From the NCBI GenBank assembly GCA_963780755.1, contig CAWACX010000001.1:930001-994000 (forward strand): 64,000 nt of DNA, read 5' to 3'. Origin of the DNA: JALYNX01 sp963780755 (GTDB taxonomy: Bacteria; Actinomycetota; Acidimicrobiia; Spongiisociales; ZC4RG35). Below, piece by piece: positions 1 to 8,118 of the stretch. The position numbers and the translations under genes are program-made. Position 1 is the stretch's first letter, and each line of letters begins with the position of its first letter. The notes beneath the pieces were generated by a model. The model saw only the letters and a list, made by a program, of their open reading frames with translations, was not told the origin of the DNA and ran no database searches.

Positions 1-2214
1 CGCTCTCGATCGGCCACCCCCTCGAGCAGAGATGACTTGCGCATGTCGAGCCTTCCCCGCTCGCCGTCGAGCGAGTCGACCGACTTCTGGAGGCGTGCCA
101 TGGCCTCCGACCGACCGGCGAGCCCTGCCTCGGCCGCCTCCAACCTCTCGAGGGCCTGCCTCTCGACCTCGCGGCCCTTCTCGAAATCGCGACGCGCCGC
201 CGTGTGAATCGAGGTGGCACGGGACAACTCGGTCTTCGCCTTTTCCAACTCGACCTCGGCCGCTTCGAGCATGGCCGGCCCTGCTCCCTCAGGATTGGCG
301 ATCTGAATGCCCTCGGCGGCAATCAGGTCTCCCTCGGGAGTGACCGCGCGCAACCCTGGATTCTTGGAAACGAGCGACCAGGCCGTTGCCCAACCCTCGA
401 CGAGGAGAACGTCGCCGAGCAGGTGGCCGGCCAGGGCTTGATCGGCGTTCGGGCCGAGACGGTCGACGAGAGCTTCGACGCCGGTCCGGGCGGCCACGGC
501 GCGGGCCGGGGCGGCGCCACTGTCGACGCCGGCGACCACCGGTACGCCGCCACCACCGCCAGATTTGAGGCTCTCCACCACCTTCTCCATCGACTCGACC
601 CCATCGAAAGCGACGGCGTCGACCCATCTCCCGAGGGCGGCGTCAACTGCTCGCTCCAACCCGGAAGGGATGTCGAGGAGCGAGACCAGGCTTCCCCGCG
701 CCCCGCCCGCCGCCTCCACCGAGCGCCGGGCTCCGAGATCGAACCTTCCGGCCAGGGCGGCAGACACTGCCTCGACCCTCGCCTCGGCCGCAGCCAAGCG
801 GAGATGGGCCGCGGTCATCTCCTCCTCGGCTCGAGCCCGCGTCGCCTGATCCGCGCCGCTGCGTCGCGACGCCACCTCATAGGCAGACTGCAGTTTTCCG
901 ACTTCCTCGTCGAGCGACCTGACCTCTTCGTCGATGCGCCTGATCTCCGACATCTCGGCACGGGCCTGGCCCTCGACCACGTCGAGGCGATGAGCCACCG
1001 CATCCAACTCTCGGGCGTCCCGGGCGCCGGCCGCCTCCAGGACACTCAGCTCCCCACGGACCGCGGCCAGAGCGCCTTCTGGAGACAGGGCGTTCTGGGT
1101 CGCGTATTACGCGTTCCTCGTCTTCCAACCGTCGGAAGCGGCCCTCTCTGGACTCGGCCTCTACTGCGGACTCCCCGATCGAGCCATCGATGCCGGCGAG
1201 CTCCTCACGGATGCCGTCGAACTCGGCCTCGAGGTCCTTGCGTCGCTCCGCCGTCGCCTGCATCCGACCAGAGGCGGCGCGACTGCGCTCGTGAGCAACC
1301 GAGCCCAATCGGCGCAGGCGCTCGATGGAAGTCTCGAGGAGGGCAGCGGCGCCGGTGTCACGTTCCAAGTCCGAGCCCAGGATCGAAGCCCTGGTCGTGA
1401 GGTCGGCCACCGATGCCGACATCTCCGTGACCATGGCCTGGTCTTTCTCCAAGCCAGCGGTGAGCGCTCGGAGCTCTTCATCCCCCGCGCCGCTACGGGC
1501 ATCCATTTCGGCAAGCTCGACGCCGGCGAGATAGAGGCGAAGGGAGCGGACCTGGTCCTTCAGGCCGTGATAGCTCTCGGCGGCCTTGGCCTGGCGGCGC
1601 AGCGGGCGCAACTGGCGCTCGATCTCACCGAGCAGGTCCTGGAGGCGGAGCACGTCCTCATCGGTGCGCTCCAGGCGTCGCTCGGCCTTCTCCTTGCGCC
1701 GCCGGTGTTTGAGGATCCCGGCGGCTTCCTCGATGACCGCTCGGTGCTCTTCCGGAGATGCATTGAGAACGGAGTCGATCTGGCCTTGGCCGATGATCAC
1801 GTGCTGATGTCGCCCGACCCCGGAATCGCTGAGCAACTCCTGGACATCCAGCAACCGGCAAGAGACTCCGTTGATCTCGTAGTCACTCGACCCGTCGCGG
1901 TACAGGCGCCTGGTGAGCGCCACTTCGTCGAGATCGAGAGGGAGCCTGCGCTCGGAGTTGTCGATGATGAGCACCGCCTCGGCGCGGTTCAGGGCGGGCC
2001 GAGTCGCGGTGCCGGCGAACACCACGTCTTCCATCTTCCCGGTGCGCAGGGTCTTGGGAGACTGGCTCCCCATGACCCAGGACAGCGCATCGACGAGATT
2101 CGACTTGCCAGAGCCGTTGGGGCCGACGATGACCGTGACCCCCGGTCGGAACTCGAGCCGGGCGCGATCGGCGAACGACTTGAACCCGGTGAGCTTGAGG
2201 GACTTCAAATACAC
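1..2214 (-). CDS. smc: Chromosome segregation ATPase SMC, N-terminal part (runs off window; one frameshift)
   Basis: SMC is the ATPase of the condensin-like complex that compacts and segregates the chromosome. The GTG start at 2214 opens the N-terminal ATPase head, with Walker A GPNGSGKSN at residues 31-39, followed by a long charged coiled coil. The frame breaks at about 1097-1099, where one extra C (minus strand) disrupts the coiled coil. The next frame resumes coiled coil and runs open to the window edge. It includes a glycine-rich hinge segment (around 480-660) with VPVVAGVDSG. The C-terminal coiled coil and head lie outside the window. The partner order acyP-mutM upstream on the same strand is typical of actinobacteria. 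The identity is secure; the break is probably a sequencing insertion, as in several other genes here. Confidence 0.93.
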
Positions 2215-2276
2215 AGGTATTTCCTGGCGAATGACACGACTGTGATTATCGAGTCAGGCTAACAGCGCGCTCGAGA

Positions 2277-2573
2277 TCAGCGGTTCTTACTCGGGTCGGC
2301 GTGGATGAAGAAGTCGCGCAGCGTCTGGTCCCCCGAGACCGACTCGGACTCGACACTGGTCACGGCGGCACCGGCCGGTCCGGTCCACAACCAGGAGACC
2401 AACTCATCGACGGCTTCCGAAGGCCCCTGGGCCAGCACCTCGACTCGTCCGTCATGGAGGTTCCGGACCCAGCCCACGAGGCCAAGAGACCGGGCTTTCT
2501 GTCGGCAGTTCTGCCTGAATCCGACCTGCTGGACCCTTCCTCCCACGACCGCCCGCACCGTTTTCTGAGTCAT
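2277..2573 (-). CDS. acyP: Acylphosphatase
   Basis: A small enzyme that hydrolyses acyl-phosphates. The 98-residue product has the family motif GGRVQQVGFRQNC, with the phosphate-binding loop and catalytic Arg, and GWVRNLHDGRVEV carrying the catalytic Asn. An ATG 18 nt further upstream is possible. I prefer the ATG at 2573 because it shares its A with the mutM stop (TGATG), which implies translational coupling. The gene sits between mutM and smc on the same strand, a common actinobacterial arrangement. Length fits the family (about 90-100 aa). Confidence 0.93.
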   Translation of the reverse strand: MTQKTVRAVVGGRVQQVGFRQNCRQKARSLGLVGWVRNLHDGRVEVLAQGPSEAVDELVSWLWTGPAGAAVTSVESESVSGDQTLRDFFIHADPSKNR

Positions 2574-3409
2574 CACGGGAATCTTTGGCACGCGGGGCAG
2601 AAATGGGACGAGCGGGCCCGGATCACGATTCTCTCCACCGGCGTCCCGCAGCGGGGACAGGGAAGGTCGGTGCGACCGTAGACCTGGAGCCGATCCAAGT
2701 TCTCCCCGGCACTCCCGTCGGGGAGCAGATAGGCGAGATCGCCCAGGCTGGTGCCACCGTTCTCGATCGCCGTAGCCAGGACGTCGGCGATGGCGACGCT
2801 CAACCGCTCCAGGTCGTCGATCGACAGCTGGTTTCCGGCGGTGAGTGGATGGATCCGGGCGAGGTACAGGGCCTCGTCGGCATAGATGTTGCCTAGCCCG
2901 GAGATCGGCCCCTGGTCCAGCAGCAGCGCCTTGATCGGCGCCGTCCTTCGGGCGAGAGCCTGTTCCATCTCCACGGCGCTGGGAGGGTTGACCCAGGCAT
3001 CAGGCCCGAGTCGGCCCACCCCGGACTCATCGAGCTCGTCCTCCGTGTAGACCGCGATGAACCCGAAGGTGCGCGGGTCGACGAAGCGGACCTCGAGACC
3101 GTCGTCGAGAAGAGCTCGGAAATGGGTGTGGGCCTGATGGGGATGGTCCGGGCTCTCGACGGCGAACCGGCCTGACATGCCGAGATGGGCAACCAGGACC
3201 TGGCCGTCGTCGAGGGGAGCCACCAGGAACTTGCCCTTCCTCCCCACCGAGCGCACCCGGCGCCCGGTCAGCCGCTGCTCGACTTCGGCCGTGCCCCCGT
3301 TGTGGCGGGAGGTTCGGACATGGCTTACCGATACCTCGTCCATGGTCCGCCCCGCCATCGCCTCATGGAGGTGGCGTCTCGTGATCTCGACCTCGGGTAG
3401 CTCAGGCAT
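2573..3409 (-). CDS. mutM: Formamidopyrimidine-DNA glycosylase (Fpg/MutM)
   Basis: A base-excision-repair glycosylase/AP lyase that removes 8-oxoguanine and other oxidised purines. The start at 3409 gives the diagnostic N-terminus MPELPEVE, where Pro2 is the Schiff-base nucleophile and Glu3 is catalytic. GRKGKFL carries the conserved lysine. The C-terminal zinc finger is CPRC ... CPAC. An in-frame ATG at 3460 lies 17 codons upstream but would bury the catalytic Pro2, so it is rejected. The start is divergent from the membrane-protein gene at 3448 and is preceded by GGAG. At 278 aa it matches the family. Confidence 0.96.
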   Translation of the reverse strand: MPELPEVEITRRHLHEAMAGRTMDEVSVSHVRTSRHNGGTAEVEQRLTGRRVRSVGRKGKFLVAPLDDGQVLVAHLGMSGRFAVESPDHPHQAHTHFRALLDDGLEVRFVDPRTFGFIAVYTEDELDESGVGRLGPDAWVNPPSAVEMEQALARRTAPIKALLLDQGPISGLGNIYADEALYLARIHPLTAGNQLSIDDLERLSVAIADVLATAIENGGTSLGDLAYLLPDGSAGENLDRLQVYGRTDLPCPRCGTPVERIVIRARSSHFCPACQRFP

Positions 3410-3447
3410 CAATCTCCGCAGAAGGCCGGTTACCGTACCCGCCCTCC

Positions 3448-4251
3448 ATGCAGTCGACACCGCGCACCTTTGGCGACGTGCTCACGGACGGGATGAGGAC
3501 GCTCGGAGCGGTGTGGAAGAGCCTGATCGCCCCCTCGCTCGGGGCTTTCATCCCGATGGGAGCCTTGACCCTCGTCGCTTTCCAGGCGACGGGCGGCACC
3601 GAATTCCTCCGTCTCTCGCTGAGCGACCCGGATGTGTTGGAGACGATGACTCGAGAGGAATTCCTCGAAGTCGCCCTCCCCTTCGCCGGTGCGTCCCTGA
3701 TAGCCATCGCCCTCCAGGCGATCGCCTCGGCCTTTATCGCCCTCGCCGTCAGTTACATCGTCGCCGCCCGGGTCGATGGAAGCCCGATAAGCGGAGGGGC
3801 CGCGAGCCGTAAAGCATTGGGCAGGATGCCGAAGGTGATCGTCGCCGGGATCCTCGCCGTGATCGGTGTCAGTCTTGGGACCTTGCTCCTGATTCTTCCC
3901 GGAATCTGGCTGGCCATCTCCCTGTCGATGACCACCCATGTCGTCGCGCTCGAGGATCGTGGCGTGATCGGATCACTTACCCGCAGCATCAGGCTGGTGC
4001 GAGGACGGTGGTGGGAGACGTTCGGGTTCGTCCTCCTCGTCGGGCTGATGGGGTCGGTTGCCGGCCAGATGTTGCAGTTCGTGGCGCTTCCCCTTCTCGC
4101 CGTCGGCGACATCTCTACTTCGCTCGCCCTGGTATTCGTCGGCGGGCTGATCCTTCAGGGGTTTGTGGTCGCCGCCATCGCGGTGATGACCACGGTGTGG
4201 TACCTGGACCTCACTGCGAAGGACGCAGCGCTCAGCGCGACGACCCACTGA
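3448..4251 (+). CDS. Multi-pass membrane protein of unknown function
   Basis: A 267-residue hydrophobic protein with about six predicted membrane segments: two before residue 105, then clusters at about 130-155, 190-215 and 220-250. A soluble stretch carries SLTRSIRLVRGRWWETFG. This repeat-like SxRLVRGxWW signature resembles membrane proteins of the YciC/GlpQ-membrane-domain type (family resemblance only). It is transcribed away from mutM; a TANNNT box at 3431 lies 11 nt before the ATG. Its 3' end overlaps the 3' end of rnc on the other strand by about 20 bp. Function is unknown. Confidence 0.8.
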   Translation: MQSTPRTFGDVLTDGMRTLGAVWKSLIAPSLGAFIPMGALTLVAFQATGGTEFLRLSLSDPDVLETMTREEFLEVALPFAGASLIAIALQAIASAFIALAVSYIVAARVDGSPISGGAASRKALGRMPKVIVAGILAVIGVSLGTLLLILPGIWLAISLSMTTHVVALEDRGVIGSLTRSIRLVRGRWWETFGFVLLVGLMGSVAGQMLQFVALPLLAVGDISTSLALVFVGGLILQGFVVAAIAVMTTVWYLDLTAKDAALSATTH

Positions 4252-4906
4252 GGGCGTCGAGGGCGGCGCGGGCTGCCTCTTGCTCGGCTTCTTTCTTCGA
4301 TCGGCCGGACCCCTGGCCGAGCGGGGCCCCGCCGACCCCCACTGATGCAGCGAACACCCTCTGATGGTCGGGGCCGGTCCCCTCGGTCAGGTACTCGGGC
4401 CGACGCCCATCCTTGGCCAGGACCTCCTGGAGGCGGGTCTTGTAATCCTTGACCCCCGGGCTCTTCGCTCGATCCTCGACACGATCCCCCCACAGCCGGT
4501 CGACCAGCCCTCTCACCTGGTCCAGCCCACCGTCGAGGTAGACGGCACCGATCACGGCTTCCATGGCATCGGCCAGGATCGAGTCCTTCTCTCTGCCCCC
4601 GGTGCGCTCCTCGGCGGAAGCGAGCTCGAGGTGGGCGCCGAGATCGATGCTGCGGGCGACGTCGGCGAGAGTCGGCCGACTGACCAGAGCGGCCCGGATC
4701 TTGGCCATCTTTCCCTCGGGGAGCCGGTACTCGTGAAAGAGACGGTCGGTGCTCACCAGTTGCAACACGGCATCACCCAGGAACTCGAGACGCTCGTTGT
4801 CGGAGCGGGCCTGGTCTTCGGCGCTCACCGAGCGGTGGGTGAGGGAGAGGGCAAGCAGGCCCGGATCACTGAACACATAGCCGAGACGGTCCTCGAGCGT
4901 GGTCAC
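4232..4906 (-). CDS. rnc: Ribonuclease III
   Basis: An endonuclease that cleaves double-stranded RNA in rRNA maturation and mRNA turnover. The 224-residue product has the signature NERLEFLGDAV at residues 37-47 and a second acidic cluster (DAMEAVIGAVYLD) for Mg2+ binding. The C-terminal double-stranded-RNA-binding domain, from about residue 145, ends in GRSKKEAEQEAARAAL. Its ATG overlaps the plsX stop by 4 nt (ATGA), so plsX and rnc are coupled. The order rpmF-plsX-rnc is classical. Confidence 0.96.
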   Translation of the reverse strand: MTTLEDRLGYVFSDPGLLALSLTHRSVSAEDQARSDNERLEFLGDAVLQLVSTDRLFHEYRLPEGKMAKIRAALVSRPTLADVARSIDLGAHLELASAEERTGGREKDSILADAMEAVIGAVYLDGGLDQVRGLVDRLWGDRVEDRAKSPGVKDYKTRLQEVLAKDGRRPEYLTEGTGPDHQRVFAASVGVGGAPLGQGSGRSKKEAEQEAARAALDALSGSSR

Positions 4907-5874
4907 CGGGCGAGTTCGTCTGCGAGCCGCCCGGTGAGGTCGCGCTCGGCACTGTCCCGCGCCAGCACCAGGGCGTTGGCGATGGCGACGCGAGTGGAGG
5001 AGCCGTGGGCGATCACCACCACTCCGTTCACTCCGAGCAACTGAGCACCGCCGTACGTCTCCCAGTCGAGTCGCTGGCGCAGCTTCATGAGTGCGGGCAT
5101 CGCCCCCTCCTGGATCGCCGGATCGAGAGCCGAGACCTCCTCGAGGGCGAGCCTCCCGATCATTCGGGCCGCCCCTTCCATGGTCTTGATGAAGATGTTC
5201 CCGGTGAACCCGTCGGTGACGATGACGTCGGCTCGTTCCGTCCCGATGTCCCTGCCCTCGACGTTGCCGATGAAATTGACCGGCCCCGCTTCGAGGAGTT
5301 CGTGTGCGGCCCGCTCCAGGTCCCGTCCCTTGCCCTTCTCCTCGCCATTGGACAGCAACCCGACCCGAGGCGAGTCCACCCCGAGCAAGACCTGTGCCGC
5401 CACCGAGCCCATGATCCCGAACTGGGCGAGCTGTTGGGGCGTGACATCGGGATTGGCCCCCGAATCGAGGACCACCGTCTTGGACCCTGGGGTGGGGACG
5501 ATCGACGCGATAGCCGGCCGGGAGAGTCCCGGGATGCGACGGATGATGATGGCCGCCGCCGCCATGGCCGCACCGGTGGAGCCGGCGGAAACCATCCCCG
5601 ATGCAGAGCCCTCCGCCACCAGCCGGGAGGCCACCGTGATCGACGCCTCGGGCTTCTCTCGAAGGGCGCTGGTCGGGTCATCCGCCATCCCGATCACCTC
5701 GGGGGCGTCGACTATGGGAAGGTGGACATCGTGTTTGGCGAGCTCGGCTTCGAGCACCGGGTGGTCGCCGACCAGCACCACATCGACCCCGCGGCTCGAG
5801 GCGTCAACCGCGCCGGCAACCGTCTCCGATGGGGCGTTGTCGCCCCCCATTGCATCGAGGGCGATACGGGCCAA
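4903..5874 (-). CDS. plsX: Phosphate acyltransferase PlsX
   Basis: Converts acyl-ACP to acyl-phosphate, the donor used by PlsY to start phospholipid synthesis. The 323-residue sequence begins with the family hallmark IALDAMGGDNAP and contains SAGSTGA and VTDGFTGN. It starts 3 nt after the rpmF stop and overlaps rnc by 4 nt. PlsY, its partner, is encoded at 30007-30609 in this window, and a PlsB-type acyltransferase at 31079-33355. Confidence 0.96.
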   Translation of the reverse strand: MARIALDAMGGDNAPSETVAGAVDASSRGVDVVLVGDHPVLEAELAKHDVHLPIVDAPEVIGMADDPTSALREKPEASITVASRLVAEGSASGMVSAGSTGAAMAAAAIIIRRIPGLSRPAIASIVPTPGSKTVVLDSGANPDVTPQQLAQFGIMGSVAAQVLLGVDSPRVGLLSNGEEKGKGRDLERAAHELLEAGPVNFIGNVEGRDIGTERADVIVTDGFTGNIFIKTMEGAARMIGRLALEEVSALDPAIQEGAMPALMKLRQRLDWETYGGAQLLGVNGVVVIAHGSSTRVAIANALVLARDSAERDLTGRLADELAR

Positions 5875-5877
5875 AGC

Positions 5878-6054
5878 TCAGTCGGCTTTCACGACCTCGC
5901 GGCCGCTGTAAGTGCCGCACTCACGACATGCCCGATGCGGGAGCTTGGGCCGCCCGCAACGCTCACAGGCAACCGTGGTGGGACGGGACACTTTCCACGC
6001 GGCTTTGCGCTGCCTGGTGCGTGAGCGCGACATCTTCTTCTTGGGCACCGCCAT
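5878..6054 (-). CDS. rpmF: 50S ribosomal protein L32 (zinc-binding form)
   Basis: A 58-residue basic protein of the large ribosomal subunit. The N-terminus MAVPKKKMSRSRTRQR and the central cysteine pairs CERC and CREC are diagnostic of the zinc-binding (C+) form of L32. It lies between the YceD-like gene (22 nt upstream) and plsX (3 nt downstream), the conserved yceD-rpmF-plsX order. Because L28 at 10428 is also the four-cysteine form, this genome's L28/L32 may be zinc-regulated through C-minus paralogues elsewhere (inference). Confidence 0.95.
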   Translation of the reverse strand: MAVPKKKMSRSRTRQRKAAWKVSRPTTVACERCGRPKLPHRACRECGTYSGREVVKAD

Positions 6055-6075
6055 TTGCGGGCACTCCTTGGTAGC

Positions 6076-6567
6076 TCAGGGATCGAACAGGTCTTTCAGC
6101 GCGGCGAAGGGGGACTCTGAGTCCTCCCCATGGCCGTCGCAGGGATCTGTATTCAAGTCGTTTCCACACGTTGGGCAAAGTCCCTTGCAGTCGGATCGAC
6201 ATACGGGTGCGGCCGGCATGGCGAGGGCCAATTCGTCCCTGGCGGGGCCGGTGAGGTCGACCTCGTCGTCGACGATCCCGTAGCCATCCTCGTCGGGCAC
6301 CCTGCGGAAGACCTGATCCGATTCCGCCGACACCGGCCCCTCCCACTCAGTGAGGCACCTGGTGCAGGTGAGGTGGGCAAGGGCCGATGCCCGGAACCTG
6401 GCGATGACACCGTCGATCATCCCCACCACCACCCCATCGACTTTCATCGGCCCGTCGACCACCGACTCCCCCAGCCTGAGCTGGACCGCGGTCTCGCCGG
6501 CGAAGGGACGCTCGCTGCCAGGGGCCCCGACCAGGTCCCTCACCGGGACGACGAGGTCAGGGGTCAT
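6076..6567 (-). CDS. YceD/DUF177 family protein
   Basis: A 163-residue protein of the YceD (DUF177) family, usually encoded directly before rpmF and thought to be connected with 23S rRNA or large-subunit maturation. Cysteine pairs are visible as CTRC (around residue 70) and in CRSDCKGLCPTCG near the C-terminus, followed by an acidic tail. The latter is the typical family motif. It follows the coiled-coil gene by 1 nt, so it belongs to the same transcript. Confidence 0.9.
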   Translation of the reverse strand: MTPDLVVPVRDLVGAPGSERPFAGETAVQLRLGESVVDGPMKVDGVVVGMIDGVIARFRASALAHLTCTRCLTEWEGPVSAESDQVFRRVPDEDGYGIVDDEVDLTGPARDELALAMPAAPVCRSDCKGLCPTCGNDLNTDPCDGHGEDSESPFAALKDLFDP

Positions 6568-6568
6568 A

Positions 6569-7108
6569 TCAGATCGGGACGTCGGGGGCCTTGGGACGGG
6601 CCTGGTGCAACTCGTCTCGCGCCGCCTGCACCTGATCGGTCAACTCGGCGAGGAGCCCTTCGACCCGCTGCAACTTCTTCTCGATGTCGTCTTCGCTCTC
6701 GAGACGGAGACGGCGGGACTCACCCTCGGCCCGACGGACCAGGATGTTCGCCTCCTCGACTGCCTCGGAGACGATGTTGGAGTCCGAGACCAACTCGTCT
6801 GCCTCGTTGCGAGCGCGATCGACTATCTCACGGGCCTTCTCGTTGGTGCGGGCGATGAACGCCTCCCGCTCCCGGACCATCCAGCGCGCTGCCCTCAGCT
6901 CGTCGGGGAGCCCGGTGCGGATCCGCTCCAGCAAGCCCAGGAACTGCTCGCGGTCGACGATCGCATTGCCGGACAGCGGCACGGTCTTCGCTTCGTGGAG
7001 ATAGACGATCAAATCGTCCACCATGTCTTGAAGGTCGGCGAGCTCGGTGCGCACCGCCTGATCGGATAGGTCGATGGGCGGGATTTGTGTCGTTGTTTCC
7101 TGAGTCAT
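6569..7108 (-). CDS. Coiled-coil protein (DivIVA/F-ATPase-b-like), function unknown
   Basis: A 179-residue, highly charged, mostly helical protein with no membrane segment. The region from about residue 75 to 170 (AREIVDRARNEADELVSDSN and the following heptads) reads as a long coiled coil of the kind annotated as DivIVA-like or ATP-synthase-b-like. It overlaps the coaD stop by 4 nt (ATGA) and precedes yceD by 1 nt, a position where actinobacteria often carry such a gene. A role in cell-pole or division scaffolding is possible but unproven. Confidence 0.75.
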   Translation of the reverse strand: MTQETTTQIPPIDLSDQAVRTELADLQDMVDDLIVYLHEAKTVPLSGNAIVDREQFLGLLERIRTGLPDELRAARWMVREREAFIARTNEKAREIVDRARNEADELVSDSNIVSEAVEEANILVRRAEGESRRLRLESEDDIEKKLQRVEGLLAELTDQVQAARDELHQARPKAPDVPI

Positions 7109-7572
7109 GACAGGCGCTCCTTGAGTGCTTTCTCGACGACGTCGGGCACCAGCCCGCTCACCGATCCCCCCAGCTTCGCCACTTCTTTCACCAGCGACGA
7201 CGAGACGAAACTCCAGTCCTCTTTCGTGGCCATGAACACCGTCTCCATGCCGCTCAAACTCCGATTCATCTGGGCCATTTGTAGCTCGTACTCGTAGTCG
7301 CCGACAGTACGCAAGCCTTTGATGACCACGTCTGCGCCGACCCGTGACGCATAGTCGACGAGCAGACCCTCGAAGGTCCCCACCTCGACCCGATCGCCAA
7401 AGATCTCACGGAGCATCCCGGCGCGCTCACCCGCGCTGAACAGCGAAGCCTTCGACGGGTTGTCGATCACCGCGATCGCAACCTGATCGAAGGCGCTGAT
7501 CGCCCTCTCGATCACGTCGACGTGTCCGTTGGTGGGCGGGTCAAAACTACCGGGGCACAAAGCCTTGGTCAT
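7105..7572 (-). CDS. coaD: Phosphopantetheine adenylyltransferase
   Basis: Catalyses the fourth step of CoA synthesis, joining 4'-phosphopantetheine and ATP to form dephospho-CoA. The 155-residue protein has the nucleotidyltransferase motif GSFDPPTNGHVDVIERA near the N-terminus, with the HxGH-like TNGH. It also has the C-terminal variant VSSSLVKEVAKLGGSVSGLVP of the ISSTxVR signature. It is coupled to rsmD upstream (4 nt overlap) and to the coiled-coil gene downstream (4 nt overlap). Confidence 0.96.
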   Translation of the reverse strand: MTKALCPGSFDPPTNGHVDVIERAISAFDQVAIAVIDNPSKASLFSAGERAGMLREIFGDRVEVGTFEGLLVDYASRVGADVVIKGLRTVGDYEYELQMAQMNRSLSGMETVFMATKEDWSFVSSSLVKEVAKLGGSVSGLVPDVVEKALKERLS

Positions 7573-8111
7573 CCCGATTCCTTCTCGTACCTGAAGATTC
7601 TGGTATCTCCGTAGCGCCGATCGGTGGCAACCACCCAGGTTACGGGTATGGCCGGCGGGTCGTCGCCCTGTCTCCGGGACACGACGACCTCGGCACCCGG
7701 CGCCAGCAGCCGATCGAGCAGCAGGAATTCACTCTCCATGGACGCCGATGGGTGAGGCCAGGGAGGGTCCATGAACACCAGGTCGAACTCGCCATCGGCC
7801 CTGTTCAGGAAGTCCTGGACCGTCGACGAGACGATCGTTCCCCCAAGGGCGACCACCTCGATGTTGGAGCGCAACGCTTCCAGCGCCCGGTTCCCATTCT
7901 CGACGAAACGGGCCGTGGCAGCCCCCCGCGACAGGGCCTCCAGGCCGAATGAGCCCGAGCCTGCATAGAGGTCGAGCACCCGCGCCTCTTCGACCCACGC
8001 CCCAACGATGGAAAAGACGGCTTCCCGCACCCGATCGGTCACCGGCCGGGTTCCCGAAGTGTCTGGCGCCGAAAGGTGGCGCCCCTTGGCCTGGCCGGCG
8101 ATGATCCTCAC
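7569..8111 (-). CDS. rsmD: 16S rRNA (guanine(966)-N2)-methyltransferase
   Basis: An SAM-dependent methyltransferase acting on the small ribosomal subunit. The chosen GTG start at 8111 gives the family N-terminus (V/M)RIIAGQAKGR and lies 7 nt after the recG stop. An ATG at 8177 would add 22 unrelated residues and overlap recG. The SAM motif is VLDLYAGSGSFGLEAL and the catalytic motif IV is MDPPW, close to the usual NPPY/DPPY. The 180-residue length fits. rsmD-coaD pairing is widespread. Confidence 0.93.
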   Translation of the reverse strand: MRIIAGQAKGRHLSAPDTSGTRPVTDRVREAVFSIVGAWVEEARVLDLYAGSGSFGLEALSRGAATARFVENGNRALEALRSNIEVVALGGTIVSSTVQDFLNRADGEFDLVFMDPPWPHPSASMESEFLLLDRLLAPGAEVVVSRRQGDDPPAIPVTWVVATDRRYGDTRIFRYEKESG

Positions 8112-8118
8112 GTCGAGC

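Noticed and set aside
204..1400. Long plus-strand reading frame opposite smc
   Set aside because: It is antisense to the SMC coiled coil and hinge, which are clear in the minus-strand frames; the composition is an artefact of GC-rich coding DNA.
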